Below, in pieces: positions 27,483-36,604 of a stretch of DNA of 64,000 bases (position 1 is its first letter; each line of letters begins with the position of its first letter). The stretch comes from G016756615 sp050958605 (GTDB lineage Bacteria; Pseudomonadota; Alphaproteobacteria; Rhizobiales; Rhizobiaceae). The stretch lies in contig NZ_JBJHDO010000005.1 of assembly GCF_050958605.1 (NCBI RefSeq), positions 372,001 to 436,000 on the forward strand, written 5' to 3'. Below the pieces are notes generated by a model. It did not search any database. It was not told the origin of the DNA and saw only the letters and a list, made by a program, of their open reading frames with translations. Both the position numbers and the translations under genes were made by a program.

Positions 27483-29104
27483 CTATCGTTGCGCGAGGCG
27501 TCGCGATATATGGTCTGCGAGTCGCATTGCCAGTGCGACCGCGGAAAGCGTCGGATTTGCCTGGCCTGCCGTCGGAAACACCGAACTGCCGGCCACGAAC
27601 AGGTTATCCGTGTCGTGCACGCGGCAATTCGCATCGACGACGCCCTGGCGCAAATTGGCGCACATCCGCGTCAGCCCGATCTGGTGATAACCGTCCACGG
27701 CTTGTTCGAGGACATGCTCGAGCCGCTCTTGCGGTGGGCAGAGGTATTCCAGCAAACCGAGATTGTGATCTCGCAGCCATCTGTCGAGTACCTCATGGGA
27801 CCTCACCACAGACTCTGCGTCCCGCTCTGCAAACCGATAGTTCACCCGAACGTTCGGCAACGGCGCATCATTATTATCGTCCAGCAACCGCACGCGGTTG
27901 GCTGGATCGGGGCCTGCTCCGCATGGAATCGCAACAGATAATGCCCGGTTGGATTGACTAGCCCGCGCATCCTTGTGGCCATCCCCTGTCGAACCCGACA
28001 GGAAACCACGGAAAGCAGGCCTGGGATGATCTCTCCGTCGCCTCGGATGTTTGCCCAGTGCTGTCGCTTTGCGCCTGATTTCCCGCGAATGGTCGACGGC
28101 GCCAAACCGCTTCCGAGGCGCTTATAGAGCCCCAAAGTCTCGAGCCCCAGATAAATTGCCGAGAGGGCGCCGCTACAATGCGCGGGATCAGCGATTGAGA
28201 TAGGGTCCAGCCAGAAGCCGATATTTAAAAGAGATTGTGTACGTTGTGTCTCGGGCGAGATTGACAGACGACGCCTTGTGAAAGTGCCTCTGGCACCCTT
28301 CTGATACCACAACCCAGGGACAAGCGCCTGCTGATGGAAGCGGATCTTCGCGAGATAACCAGTGAGATGGCCTGTGCAGAAGCCGCCGAGAGGCCCCCCG
28401 GGCCCGCCGAACTTCCGCGGCCATTTGCGCTGAGTCGCGAGCAGCAGCCGGGTGTTGCCTAGGCCCCCGGCTGCCAACACCAAGAACTTAGCCTTGACTT
28501 CGACAACGTGCCCACGTCGTCTGGCGATTAGGGCGGTAGCTCGGCGCCCGTCATCGAACTTGATTTCGGTTGCGGTGCAGCTTGTACAAACCTTTATATC
28601 CTGTGACGTCCTCAAGGCCTGTCCATGTAGGCGGCTCAGGTCGGGTTCGGAACTCCACCTTTCGAGGACGGTGTTCGAGACATTACCTCCCAGTATCCAA
28701 TCAGATGGAGGAGGCGAGCCAGCGCCGGATCCGAGAAATTCCAACGCTTCCGTATGGTAGACAGAAATATCGGCACGTGTGATCGGCCAACCGGAGAAAG
28801 GAACGAAAGCCCTCTCTTCAAAATCGATGTCGTCCAAAGGAACACATCGTCCGCTCCACAGACGCGAGGTGCCGCCGAGGCCACTGGCGGCGGCCAGGGA
28901 CGGCGTCACGTGATGTGGCGTCACGGAATCATCGTATGGCGCGTCACCGCCCTTTGTGGCTTCCCTTTCCTCCCCAGCTTCCAGTATGGCAACCGAGAGG
29001 CCCTGGTTCGCGCATTTGAGCGCGAGCGCAAGGCCTACCGGCCCCGAACCAACGATACAGACGTCGACATCGCTGGGGACTGGCTCCCAATCGTGCAGGA
29101 TCAT
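27483..29104 (-). pseudogene. GMC family oxidoreductase, frameshifted
   Basis: Two frames add up to one complete glucose-methanol-choline oxidoreductase of about 540 residues. The first (from ATG 29104) has the FAD motif VDVCIVGSGPVGLALALKC and substrate-domain sequence. The second carries the C-terminal signature YHQIGLTRM... GVVDANCRVHDTDNLFVAGSSVFPTAGQANPTLSAVALAMRLADH with catalytic His/Asn. The switch is at 27909-27912, where four C (minus strand) replace the five that would restore AEQAP-DPANRVRLLDD. Everything else is intact, so this is either a recent mutation or a homopolymer sequencing error. If functional it would oxidise an alcohol or sugar using FAD. Confidence 0.85.
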
Positions 29105-29673
29105 GGCACCGCCGCTTTCACGGACGCCAACCGCCGAGAGTCTTCATGGCATATCACAACCTGGACATGAAGGCCTTCGTTGGGAGCAGGTCGCCGTTAC
29201 CATGCAGTCGGCAATGCACCTTCGTGCCGGCCGCGACACCCGATTGGTTGCGAAGGTTGGAAGCTGTCCTATCTGCGGTTTAGTCACCGGCAGGGACTGT
29301 CGGCAAATGATTCGCGACAAAAAGTTTGAAGGAGGACCGAGCTCAACAAGTACGAGGCTGCCAGCCTCGCCGCGTCGGCTTCCCACATTCCAGGCTGGGC
29401 AGACCACGTTGGACCGGGTCCCGCATCAGTTGTTGGAGGCGAGGTGTCCTGGCCGAAGCATCCGAATTGCTGCCCGCCATTGCCCCCAAGTCCAATAGAC
29501 ACAAAGGCCAGATGCCGAATAGCGTCGCCTGAGCGGATGCAGCCAGCCATCCGTCTGCCGCGCGGCATGAAGGGGTCCCCAATACCCTTGCTTCTCAAGC
29601 TATGCCGCGCGGCATACTGCGTAGGCACCTCCTGCCAGAAGCGTGCGCTGCGGTAAGAAGGGTTTCGACTGAC
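29105..29673. other. Gene-free stretch with twin palindromes
   Basis: About 570 bases with no credible coding frame on either strand; open frames here have no recognisable domains. Two copies of the perfect palindrome TGCCGCGCGGCA lie near the right end (listed separately). Confidence 0.45.
29556..29614. repeat. Two copies of the palindrome TGCCGCGCGGCA
   Basis: Copies at 29556-29567 and 29603-29614, 47 bases apart start to start. The second extends to ATGCCGCGCGGCAT. They lie 60-120 bases upstream of a small plus-strand gene and could be paired operator sites or remnants of a palindromic repeat. Confidence 0.5.
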
Positions 29674-29877
29674 ATGCCACCACGCAAACCCTCGATGAAC
29701 CACGCCAAGGCCGTTCTGTCATATGAGGTGGTTGCGGCCGTCGAAGGCAAATCCAAACCCTGGAGTGTCGTCCTGCGCACGCCAGATCGAGCGTACGCGC
29801 ACGCGACGCGCGATCAATTCAGGGAAGCAGGCGTAGCCGTCCGCATAGAGGAGATTCCGGCGATACGTTCCAGTTGA
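29674..29877 (+). CDS. Small hypothetical protein
   Basis: 67 residues (ATG at 29674; a second ATG at 29695 is possible). Codon third positions are GC-rich as in real genes nearby. The sequence has an alternating beta/alpha look, AVLSYEVVAAVEGKSKPWSVVLRTPDRAYAHATRDQFREAGVAVRIEEI, without signal peptide or known motif. I do not recognise the family. Supported only by coding character. Confidence 0.5.
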   Translation: MPPRKPSMNHAKAVLSYEVVAAVEGKSKPWSVVLRTPDRAYAHATRDQFREAGVAVRIEEIPAIRSS

Positions 29878-29985
29878 CCCACAGGAGCTCCCCCCAAGAG
29901 CGTTGCGTTGTTGCCGAGTGGAGCCGCCGCTCCATCTCTGATGCTGAGCCTGGTTCCTTGGCCACCTCGCTTGCTAGGATTTCCA

Positions 29986-30228
29986 TCATGCCACTTCTCC
30001 AAAGCTCGGGGGGATACCTTTGCAGCCAAGCCACCATTGTTGCGGTGGGGAACCATCGGAGGCAGGGCGGATGCGCCACCCCTCGCGCCGGGCGTATGCC
30101 TTCGCGCGACTATCGCGCCAGCCGATGAAGTGCGAAAGGGCCGGAGTTGCCTCGGTCACCACGCCACTCACGACGACGTAGCCGGTAATGAAACCCAGTC
30201 CCTCGATTTGCACGTGCCTCGCTTGCAT
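29986..30228 (-). CDS. Small hypothetical protein
   Basis: 80 residues from ATG 30228 (a TTG at 30261 would extend it). Third positions are GC-biased throughout. Contains GLGFITGYVVVSGVVTEATPALSHFIGWRDSRAKAYARREGWRIRPA, one short hydrophobic stretch and a basic, Trp-containing C-terminal part. No family recognised; it ends near the oppositely oriented small gene at 29674-29877. Confidence 0.45.
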   Translation of the reverse strand: MQARHVQIEGLGFITGYVVVSGVVTEATPALSHFIGWRDSRAKAYARREGWRIRPASDGSPPQQWWLGCKGIPPSFGEVA

Positions 30229-30461
30229 TAAGATCCATCCCCGTTCGGAGGTCTTGAGCAACGACCCGCAACGGATATTTCCCGCAAGGTGTTACACGGC
30301 CGTTACGGACGGTGGTGAGGAGCCTAAGCAAATCGGCAAATGGGAGCGCTCTGCGCCCGCGGGTCAGACGTACGAAAATAACGACCAGACCGGCTGAACT
30401 TTGTCCTTTGGGGTGCGTTGTCGCTAACTTGAACCGCCGCGTTGCTCCAATCGGAAACAAG

Positions 30462-31634
30462 ATGAAAATCATCTCCGTCGTGATCCTCTCCACTATCACC
30501 ATGGTTACAGACGTTGCCTTCGCCTCGCCTTCGATGACCGGGGAGGCGATCGACAGCGCGACGTTCGAGGAATGGCGTAAACGTAGGCAGATTGGATCGG
30601 CTGTCCTTGAAATCGATCCCCAGACGGGTGAAGTCGAGGTGTCGGACAATCCGTTGGACGAGAAACCGGGCTCGGCGGAAGACGCACAGGTTCCAGTTCC
30701 GGGGCAGCCCGATGTCGTGGTCGAGACACCTCAGGAGTCCACCGATGTGCCGGACGAAGCCCAGGCCCAGATCAAGGCTGACCCGAATGTGCTGGAAGAA
30801 GCCGAAAAGAAGGCAGAGCAAGCGCAGGGGGATCCCGATCCCTTCCTGGTTCGTCTTCAGATCCTGCTGGATCGTGCCCACGTTTCTCCGGGCGTGATCG
30901 ACGGGTTCCTGGGCCAGAATACGCGCAAGGCCATCGCCGCCTATGAAGAGCTGCGAGGCTTGCCGGTTGATGGCGAGCCCGATGCACAGACCTGGGCAAC
31001 ACTGGCCAAGGATGGGGAAAAGCCTACACGGACATATGAAATTGCCGCAGATGACATCAACGGCCGGTATGGCCAGGCAATTCCGGATGCCGAACCTGCC
31101 AAAGCGCAAGGGCGCGGCTATCGCGACGCAGTCGAAAAGCTGTCTGAAAAATTTCATATCGATGACGATCTTCTCCGGCGTCTGAACCCAAAGGCAGATT
31201 TCACGGCCGCAGGAAGCAAGTTGCTCGTGCCGGCCCTCGGCCCGGAGCCGACGGCGAAAATCGCTCGGATGGAAGTCGACATGTCAGAGGGTGAGCTTCG
31301 CGCCTACGACGCCGAGAACAATATCGTCCTTTTCAGTCCGGCTAGCGTTGGCGACACGCGGTTTCCCGGCGCCAGCCTCACGGTCGTGGCAACTTCGCCG
31401 ACGCCGACCTCTCCCCAGGCGCCAAGCAAGAAGCAGGCGGTCGGCCCGAACGGACCGGATGGTAGCATGTGGATCGAGTTGTCGGATCCAGCCTTCGCTA
31501 TTCATGGTACGGCCGTTCCGGAAGCGATCGGCAAGAGCCCGGAGCAGGGCGGTGTCGAGTTGACGAACTGGGATGTCAGGACGCTTGCTTCTTCGGCGGA
31601 GCCAGGCAAGACCGTTGTGGAATTCCGAGATTAG
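30462..31634 (+). CDS. L,D-transpeptidase-like protein without catalytic cysteine
   Basis: 390 residues. ATG at 30462 begins a signal peptide (MKIISVVILSTITMVTDVAFA). An acidic linker rich in Glu/Pro follows (about 45-115), then a peptidoglycan-binding-like domain (LLDRAHVSPGVIDGFLGQNTRKAI..., about 130-180), a LysM-like segment (SEKFHIDDDLLRRLNP, about 225) and a YkuD-like domain to the end. YkuD enzymes need a Ser/Thr-His-Gly-Cys motif. Here the corresponding stretch is SPEQGGVELTNWD: His is Gln and Cys is Gly, while the flanking IHGTAVPEAIGKSP and LTNWD are retained. It should be unable to cross-link murein by the known mechanism and may be a wall-binding pseudoenzyme. Confidence 0.88.
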   Translation: MKIISVVILSTITMVTDVAFASPSMTGEAIDSATFEEWRKRRQIGSAVLEIDPQTGEVEVSDNPLDEKPGSAEDAQVPVPGQPDVVVETPQESTDVPDEAQAQIKADPNVLEEAEKKAEQAQGDPDPFLVRLQILLDRAHVSPGVIDGFLGQNTRKAIAAYEELRGLPVDGEPDAQTWATLAKDGEKPTRTYEIAADDINGRYGQAIPDAEPAKAQGRGYRDAVEKLSEKFHIDDDLLRRLNPKADFTAAGSKLLVPALGPEPTAKIARMEVDMSEGELRAYDAENNIVLFSPASVGDTRFPGASLTVVATSPTPTSPQAPSKKQAVGPNGPDGSMWIELSDPAFAIHGTAVPEAIGKSPEQGGVELTNWDVRTLASSAEPGKTVVEFRD

Positions 31635-31644
31635 AGCATTTCGT

Positions 31645-31666
31645 CGCCGACCGGATTCGGTCGGCG
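31645..31666 (+). terminator. Hairpin after the L,D-transpeptidase-like gene
   Basis: CGCCGACC (31645-31652) and GGTCGGCG (31659-31666) form a perfect eight-base stem, six-base loop, eleven bases after the stop. There is no T-run, so termination strength is uncertain. Confidence 0.45.
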
Positions 31667-31836
31667 TCGCGGGAATGCGGCAAAAACAAAGACCTAAAGC
31701 GTGTCACCCGAATCCGATTGCCAGCGACACGCCTGCTACTGACACTTGAGTACCCTTCCAGGTAAGAACGCCCCTTCCTGTCGAAAGTGGTGGACACCTC
31801 GCAATACGCCGAGAGGCCGAAAGGCACGATAGCTCT

Positions 31837-31876
31837 CGCCTGATCCACAGGTCGAAGGCGAACTGTGGATCAGGCG
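31837..31876 (-). terminator. Long perfect hairpin after the amidohydrolase operon
   Basis: CGCCTGATCCACAG (31837-31850) and CTGTGGATCAGGCG (31863-31876) form a fourteen-base perfect stem with a twelve-base loop. It lies 13 bases past the minus-strand amidohydrolase stop and faces the convergent L,D-transpeptidase-like gene. No T-tract on either side; could act in both directions or protect the 3' end. Confidence 0.55.
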
Positions 31877-31889
31877 GTACCACAGGATT

Positions 31890-33257
31890 TCACCGAGAAA
31901 CTTGAAAACCTGCTTCGCGGATGATGCGGTCGGATGAGTCCCACAGGCGCGCGCGTACCCTGCGGACCTGGTCCTCGCCATAAAGCAGCTTGCCGTCACG
32001 TTTGCGGAATGCGCCGCCCACCAGCACCGTATCCACATTGCCGGCGTGAGCAAATTCGACGACCGAAAAAAGCGGGTTGCGCACCGGGAACAGGTTGAGG
32101 TCATTGGCGCGCAGCAGCACGATGTCGGCCTGCTTGCCGGGCGTCAGCGTGCCGATCCGATGGCCCAGGCCGAGCGCTTCGGCGCCGCCGATCGTTGCCC
32201 ATCTCAGCGCGTCGCGAGCGAAGATCGGCTTGTTCTCGACCGGCCTCTCCGGCTTCACGATATCCTCGCGCACGCGCTCATTGAGGGCATAAGCGAGCGC
32301 AAGCTGCATCTCGCGGAACATGTCGCCAGGTATCTTTGGCTCGACGTCGACACCGAGCGAAGGCAGGCCGCCGAAATTCACAACCCGGCTGACCGCCGGT
32401 GGACGGCCATAGCCGCGGATTTCGGTCTGCACGGTCGAGGTCACGGTGATTCCCGCCTCGACCAGCAGCTTCAATTCGTCGTCCGGCAGATAGTTGGCGT
32501 GCACGATATTGTGGTCGGGACCGAGCAGGCCCTCCTTCGTCAAGATCGTGTAGCCGTCCGGCATCAGTTCCTGATGCTTGCGCATCGTCGCATGGGAGGA
32601 GGTACGCAGGCCCAGTTCCCGTGCCAGCGCCAGATTGGCCCTGATGGAAGGCTCTTCAGCCCAGTGCGGCCCCGGGATCGCCAGCGACATGGTGACGAGG
32701 CGCTCGTCATTGGAGAGCCGGTTCCGGATCTGCTCGACCCGGTCGCGCGGATGGATTCGCTGCAACTCGGCCTCTGTCGGCTGCTGGTCGGGACGGTAGA
32801 CGCCGGTGCCGAGGCAGAAGACGGAACGGATGCCCGATTCCTCCAGCGCGTCCACCGAGCGCTCCGCCTGTTCGGTCGAGCGCACGTTGTGGCAATAATC
32901 GAGAAGGGTGGTGACGCCGGCATCGAGCCGGCTGAGCGCGCCGGCAAGCGTCGCGATATGGTTGTCGTCCGGCTCGAAATAGGTGCTCATGCCGGCGAAG
33001 ACGTCGCGCAGGTACTCGCCTTGGCGCCAGTCACAGCCGATCGCCTTGAGACCCGTTTCCCATGTGTGCAGATGCGCGTCGACCATGCCGGGAATGGCGA
33101 TCATCTCGCGCGCATCGACGATCTCGTCGGCCTCGCCGAGATCGGCGCCGATCGCCAGGATCTTGTCGTCGCCGATCAGAATGTCCTGCGCCGCGACATC
33201 GCCGATCGCATTGTCCAGCGAGACGATCCAGCCACACCGAATGAGTGTCTTCTTCAT
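31890..33257 (-). CDS. Amidohydrolase family protein (ATZ/TRZ/cytosine deaminase-like), copy 2
   Basis: 455 residues of the metal-dependent deaminase/chlorohydrolase subgroup. The beta-sandwich N-terminus MKKTLIRCGWIVSLDNAIGD is followed by the metal site HLHTWE (about residue 62), a His in TSSHATM, HANYL and an Asp in LGVDVEP; the C-terminal IGTLTPGKQADIVLL is typical. Such enzymes hydrolyse C-N or C-Cl bonds of triazines, cytosine, guanine or related heterocycles. Closely similar to the next gene upstream. Second gene of a minus-strand pair whose promoter carries a probable LacI operator. Confidence 0.92.
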   Translation of the reverse strand: MKKTLIRCGWIVSLDNAIGDVAAQDILIGDDKILAIGADLGEADEIVDAREMIAIPGMVDAHLHTWETGLKAIGCDWRQGEYLRDVFAGMSTYFEPDDNHIATLAGALSRLDAGVTTLLDYCHNVRSTEQAERSVDALEESGIRSVFCLGTGVYRPDQQPTEAELQRIHPRDRVEQIRNRLSNDERLVTMSLAIPGPHWAEEPSIRANLALARELGLRTSSHATMRKHQELMPDGYTILTKEGLLGPDHNIVHANYLPDDELKLLVEAGITVTSTVQTEIRGYGRPPAVSRVVNFGGLPSLGVDVEPKIPGDMFREMQLALAYALNERVREDIVKPERPVENKPIFARDALRWATIGGAEALGLGHRIGTLTPGKQADIVLLRANDLNLFPVRNPLFSVVEFAHAGNVDTVLVGGAFRKRDGKLLYGEDQVRRVRARLWDSSDRIIREAGFQVSR

Positions 33258-33278
33258 TTTCTTTCCCTCCCCGTCCGT

Positions 33279-34652
33279 TCAGGCGGCCTTGAGCTTGAAA
33301 TTGGCTTCGTCCATCGCCCGCAGTGCGGATGCGCGCATCTCGTCCATGCGCCGTGCAAGCAACGCCTCTTCGAAGAGGAGCTTGCCCGCGCGCTTGCGCA
33401 CCACGCCGTCGATGATGACGGTGTCTACGTTCTTTGCCCCGGCCTGCTCCACGATCGTGTAGATCGGGTCGTGAACGGGAAAGATGTTGAGGTCGCGCGC
33501 GCGCAGCATGGTGATGTCGGCTTTCATGCCGGGCGCCAGCGTGCCGACCCTGTTGTCGATGCCCATCGCCTTCGCGTTCCCGATCGTCGCCCATTCGAGC
33601 GCCTCGCGCGAGCGCACGGGCATGGTGGAAAGCGATGGCTTGCCCTCGGCCGCGTTGTCCCGGTGGGCCGACCAGCGTGCATGCGAGAGTGCGGCCTGCA
33701 TCTCGCGGAACATGTCACCGGTGACGATCGGCTCGACGTCGATGCCGATGGAGGGCATCGAGCCCAGCGCGCGCATGCGCATGACGAGCGGGTCGGGCGC
33801 GTGGCCATGCAGCTCGACGAGCACGGTGGCCGTGACGGTCGCCCCGCAATCGGCGATCGCCTTCAGCTCTTCGTCATCGATATAGTTGCCGTGGACGATA
33901 TTGTGGTCGGGTCCAAGAAGTCCTGCCTTGGCGAGCGCGAGATAGCCGCGCGGCGAGATACACTTGTCGTTCGGCTTGGTCGCATGGGAGGTCGAGATCA
34001 GCCCGAACTCGCGGGCGAGTTGAACGTCTTTCTCGAACACCTCCTGCGTGCCGTAATGCGGTCCGAGGATCGCCATTGCCAGCGTCACACGCTGTTCGTC
34101 GGACGCCATGCGGCCGTTGCGCAGCGCCTCTATGCGGTCGCGCGGATGCGGCACATGGGTGAAGGGAGTCTCGCCGGGAGCGGCAGGCGGCTTGGCGGTT
34201 CCGTGCGCGAACACTGCGCGAATGCCGGATTCCTCCAGCCCGTCGATCGCCGCTTCGGCCATCTCAAGCGATTTCAGGTTATGGCAGAAATCGACGACCG
34301 TGGTGACGCCGCTGTCGATCTGAGCGAGCGAACCGACCAAATTGCCGAGATAATTGTCGCGCGGACCGTATTTGGTGGCAATGTTGGCATGGATGTTGGC
34401 GTGATAGTCCGGCCCCATCCACTCCGAGCCGATGCCACGAAGGCCGCACTGCCACACATGGATGTGGCCATTGATCAGGCCCGGCATGACGATCATTTCC
34501 GACGCGTCGATGACCTCGTCATGCGCGGCGTCGAGCGCCTTCCCCGCAGCCAAAACGCGGTCGCCCTGGATGAGCAGCTCGCCGTCGTTGAAATCCCCGA
34601 CCGCCGGGTCCTGAGTGATCAGCCAGCCACATTTTATAAGCGTCTTCTTCAA
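33279..34652 (-). CDS. Amidohydrolase family protein (ATZ/TRZ/cytosine deaminase-like), copy 1
   Basis: 457 residues. TTG at 34652 is chosen because GGAG lies eight bases upstream and because the start (LKKTLIKCGWLITQDPAVGDF) then aligns with its tandem paralogue. Shared features include GHIHVWQ, a His in STSHATK, HGNYI, IGIDVEP and VGTLAPGMKADITMLRARDLN. A leader of about 150 bases separates it from the promoter and operator. The pair may act in sequence on a poly-amino heterocycle, or on two related substrates taken up by the Dpp-like importer. Confidence 0.92.
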   Translation of the reverse strand: MKKTLIKCGWLITQDPAVGDFNDGELLIQGDRVLAAGKALDAAHDEVIDASEMIVMPGLINGHIHVWQCGLRGIGSEWMGPDYHANIHANIATKYGPRDNYLGNLVGSLAQIDSGVTTVVDFCHNLKSLEMAEAAIDGLEESGIRAVFAHGTAKPPAAPGETPFTHVPHPRDRIEALRNGRMASDEQRVTLAMAILGPHYGTQEVFEKDVQLAREFGLISTSHATKPNDKCISPRGYLALAKAGLLGPDHNIVHGNYIDDEELKAIADCGATVTATVLVELHGHAPDPLVMRMRALGSMPSIGIDVEPIVTGDMFREMQAALSHARWSAHRDNAAEGKPSLSTMPVRSREALEWATIGNAKAMGIDNRVGTLAPGMKADITMLRARDLNIFPVHDPIYTIVEQAGAKNVDTVIIDGVVRKRAGKLLFEEALLARRMDEMRASALRAMDEANFKLKAA

Positions 34653-34804
34653 GATGTCAGCTCCAACTATTGTCCGCGCCAGCCGATGCCATACGGCGCC
34701 AATTACGACAAGGCGGCGAGAACTCGCCGCCCTCCGGTCATTTTTCCGCGCACGAACCCGTCCGCCGGAATGCAGGTCCAGACCGCCAAATCCCAGTAAG
34801 GACC

Positions 34805-34816
34805 GCAATCGATTGC
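34805..34816. promoter_or_regulatory. Palindromic operator GCAATCGATTGC (site 1)
   Basis: Perfect 12-base palindrome directly downstream of the -10 box of the minus-strand amidohydrolase promoter, so a bound protein would block transcription start. Identical to sites at 34924 and 39123. LacI family operators have this CG-centred form and a LacI gene lies at the other end of the cluster. Confidence 0.75.
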
Positions 34817-34845
34817 AGCTTAGGTATTGACCTCTGCCGCGTCAA
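34817..34845 (-). promoter_or_regulatory. Probable promoter of the two amidohydrolase genes
   Basis: On the minus strand, TTGACG (34845-34840) and TAAGCT (34822-34817) are separated by 17 bases, with operator site 1 immediately after the -10. Confidence 0.55.
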
Positions 34846-34913
34846 TGCCGCCAGAAATGTTGTCGAAATGGACCAGGGTCAACGAGATGCCTGCCAATAA
34901 TCGAATTTTGCGG

Positions 34914-34942
34914 TTGACATCGTGCAATCGATTGCTGTTAGC
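34914..34942 (+). promoter_or_regulatory. Probable promoter of the dioxygenase operon
   Basis: A perfect TTGACA (34914-34919) with a 17-base spacer to GTTAGC (34937-34942). The spacer holds operator site 2, a classic repressor layout. The coding start is at 34969. Confidence 0.6.
34924..34935. promoter_or_regulatory. Palindromic operator GCAATCGATTGC (site 2)
   Basis: Identical to site 1, sitting between the -35 and -10 of the plus-strand promoter. Sites 1 and 2 are 119 bases apart, close enough for a looped tetramer or for separate dimers controlling both arms. Confidence 0.75.
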
Positions 34943-34968
34943 CTGAGCACAGTCAGCGAGGCGGATCG

Positions 34969-35844
34969 ATGCTTATTCAGGATCAGAGCGATGTTACAGA
35001 AGCGGTGCTGAAGGCCATCGGCCAAGCGCCCGATGCCCGCCACTCCCAAATCCTGTCGGCGCTGGTGCGGCATCTCCATGCGTTCGTCCGCGAGGTGCGC
35101 GTCACGGAGGAAGAGCTCGAATTCGCGTTCGATTTCCTCAACCGGATCGGGCAGGCGAGCAACGACCGCCACAACGAGGCCGCGCTGTTCTCCGACGCGC
35201 TCGGCGTCTCGACGCTGGTGTGCCTCATGAACAACGGCGCCGGCGGGGCGACCGAGACCGCGTCGGCCCTGCTCGGGCCGTTCTGGCGGCTCAACGCGCC
35301 GGAGCTGGAAAGCGGCGCCAGTCTGCTGCGCTGCCCGACGCCGGGAACGCCCCTGCTGATGCGCGGACTGGTTCGCGACCGCGCGGGCAATCCGATTGCG
35401 GGCGCGCGCGTCGATGTCTGGCAGGCTTCGCCGACCGGGCTCTACGAGAACCAGGACCAGCGGCAGGCCGAGATGAACCTGCGGGGGGTCTTCACCGCCG
35501 ACTCTGACGGCCGCTTCCATTTCACCAGCGTCCGGCCTGCGGGTTACCCGGTGCCGATGGACGGCCCAACCGGAGACATGCTGCGTGCCCAGCGCCGTCA
35601 GCCGCTGCGGCCAGCCCATCTGCATTTTCTGGTGTTTCGCGAAGGCTATAAAACGCTCGTCACCCAGGTCTTCCCCGGGGACGATCCTCACCTCGAATAC
35701 GATCCCGTCTTCGGCGTCACGCCGGCTTTGGTCGGACGCTACGAGATGCAGAACGAGGGCGCAGCCGACGAGTGCTGCGTGCTCGATTACGAATTCGTCA
35801 TGCAGCCCGGCGAGGCCCGGCTGCCCGTTCCTCCGATAAAGTAG
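34969..35844 (+). CDS. Intradiol ring-cleavage dioxygenase (catechol/hydroxyquinol 1,2-dioxygenase family)
   Basis: 291 residues. The four non-heme Fe(III) ligands expected for this family are visible as Tyr159 (GLYENQD), Tyr193 (AGYPVPMDGP), His217 and His219 (RPAHLHF). An N-terminal helical dimerisation domain (about 1-105, with TETASALLGPFW at its end) matches catechol and hydroxyquinol dioxygenases rather than protocatechuate dioxygenase. Length is nearest to hydroxyquinol 1,2-dioxygenase. It cleaves an ortho-diol aromatic ring between the hydroxyls to a muconate-type acid. First gene of the plus-strand catabolic operon. Confidence 0.93.
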   Translation: MLIQDQSDVTEAVLKAIGQAPDARHSQILSALVRHLHAFVREVRVTEEELEFAFDFLNRIGQASNDRHNEAALFSDALGVSTLVCLMNNGAGGATETASALLGPFWRLNAPELESGASLLRCPTPGTPLLMRGLVRDRAGNPIAGARVDVWQASPTGLYENQDQRQAEMNLRGVFTADSDGRFHFTSVRPAGYPVPMDGPTGDMLRAQRRQPLRPAHLHFLVFREGYKTLVTQVFPGDDPHLEYDPVFGVTPALVGRYEMQNEGAADECCVLDYEFVMQPGEARLPVPPIK

Positions 35845-35851
35845 GTTCACC

Positions 35852-36604
35852 ATGCGTAGCGTTGCGGGCAGGATCGTTCTGGTTGTCGGCGGTAATGGAG
35901 GCATTGGCGCGGCAACCGCGGCGGCATTTGCGCGGGCCGGCGCGACCGTTGCCGTCACGTTTCGCCGCGGCGAACGCAATGCGGGCGAGATCGCCGCGCT
36001 AAAGGCGGAGCTCGAGGGCAGGGGATACGCCGCGTTCGAGGCCGACGTGGCAGACACCGCGTCGCTTAGGACCTTGCGGGGGGAGTTGGAGGCGCGGTTC
36101 GACCGCATAGACACCCTGGTGCATGCGTCAGGCTTCACCAAGGCCATCCCCCATGCCGATCTCGATGCGCTGGACGACGACTTCATCGATCGCATGTTCG
36201 CCGTCAACTGGCGCGGACAGTTTGCCACGATGCGCGAGTTGATGCCGCTGCTGAAAGACAGTACCGACGCGCTGGCGGTGTTTGTATCGTCTATTGCCGC
36301 GAGCAACGGTGCCGGGTCCAACATCGCCTATTGCGCGGCAAAAGCCGGAACCGAGACGCTGGTAAGGTCGCTGGCGCGGGCGCTGGCCCCGTCGATCCGT
36401 GTGATGGGTGTCTCGCCCGGCGTGGTCGACACCGGCTTCGTGCCGGGCCGCGACGCGGAGTTCAATCGCAAGATCGGCCAGACGATCCCGCTGAAGCGTG
36501 TCGCCGCCGCGGAAGACATTGCTGACGCGATCGTGGCCTGCGCCACGCATCTGCATTACGCCACGGGAACCACGCTGGTGGTGGACGGCGGGAGGCTTTT
36601 GTGA
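35852..36604 (+). CDS. SDR family oxidoreductase
   Basis: 250 residues, classical SDR. Cofactor motif GGNGGIGAATAAAFARAG near the start, an Arg pair soon after the second strand (VTFRRGERN) suggesting NADP(H), and catalytic Tyr/Lys in NIAYCAAKAG (about 157-166). Starts seven bases after the dioxygenase stop. It probably reduces or oxidises a ring-cleavage or pre-cleavage intermediate. Confidence 0.9.
   Translation: MRSVAGRIVLVVGGNGGIGAATAAAFARAGATVAVTFRRGERNAGEIAALKAELEGRGYAAFEADVADTASLRTLRGELEARFDRIDTLVHASGFTKAIPHADLDALDDDFIDRMFAVNWRGQFATMRELMPLLKDSTDALAVFVSSIAASNGAGSNIAYCAAKAGTETLVRSLARALAPSIRVMGVSPGVVDTGFVPGRDAEFNRKIGQTIPLKRVAAAEDIADAIVACATHLHYATGTTLVVDGGRLL

Noticed and set aside
27279..27961. 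Two overlapping plus-strand open frames of about 220 codons
   Set aside because: They run across the antisense of the GMC gene C-terminus, which has unmistakable family motifs on the minus strand.
29284..29703. A 139-codon minus-strand open frame
   Set aside because: No motif and a composition without coding bias; it also overlaps a better-supported small plus-strand gene.
32046..34799. A 917-codon open frame on the plus strand
   Set aside because: It is the exact antisense of the two amidohydrolase genes, whose protein motifs are clear; long antisense frames are common in GC-rich DNA.
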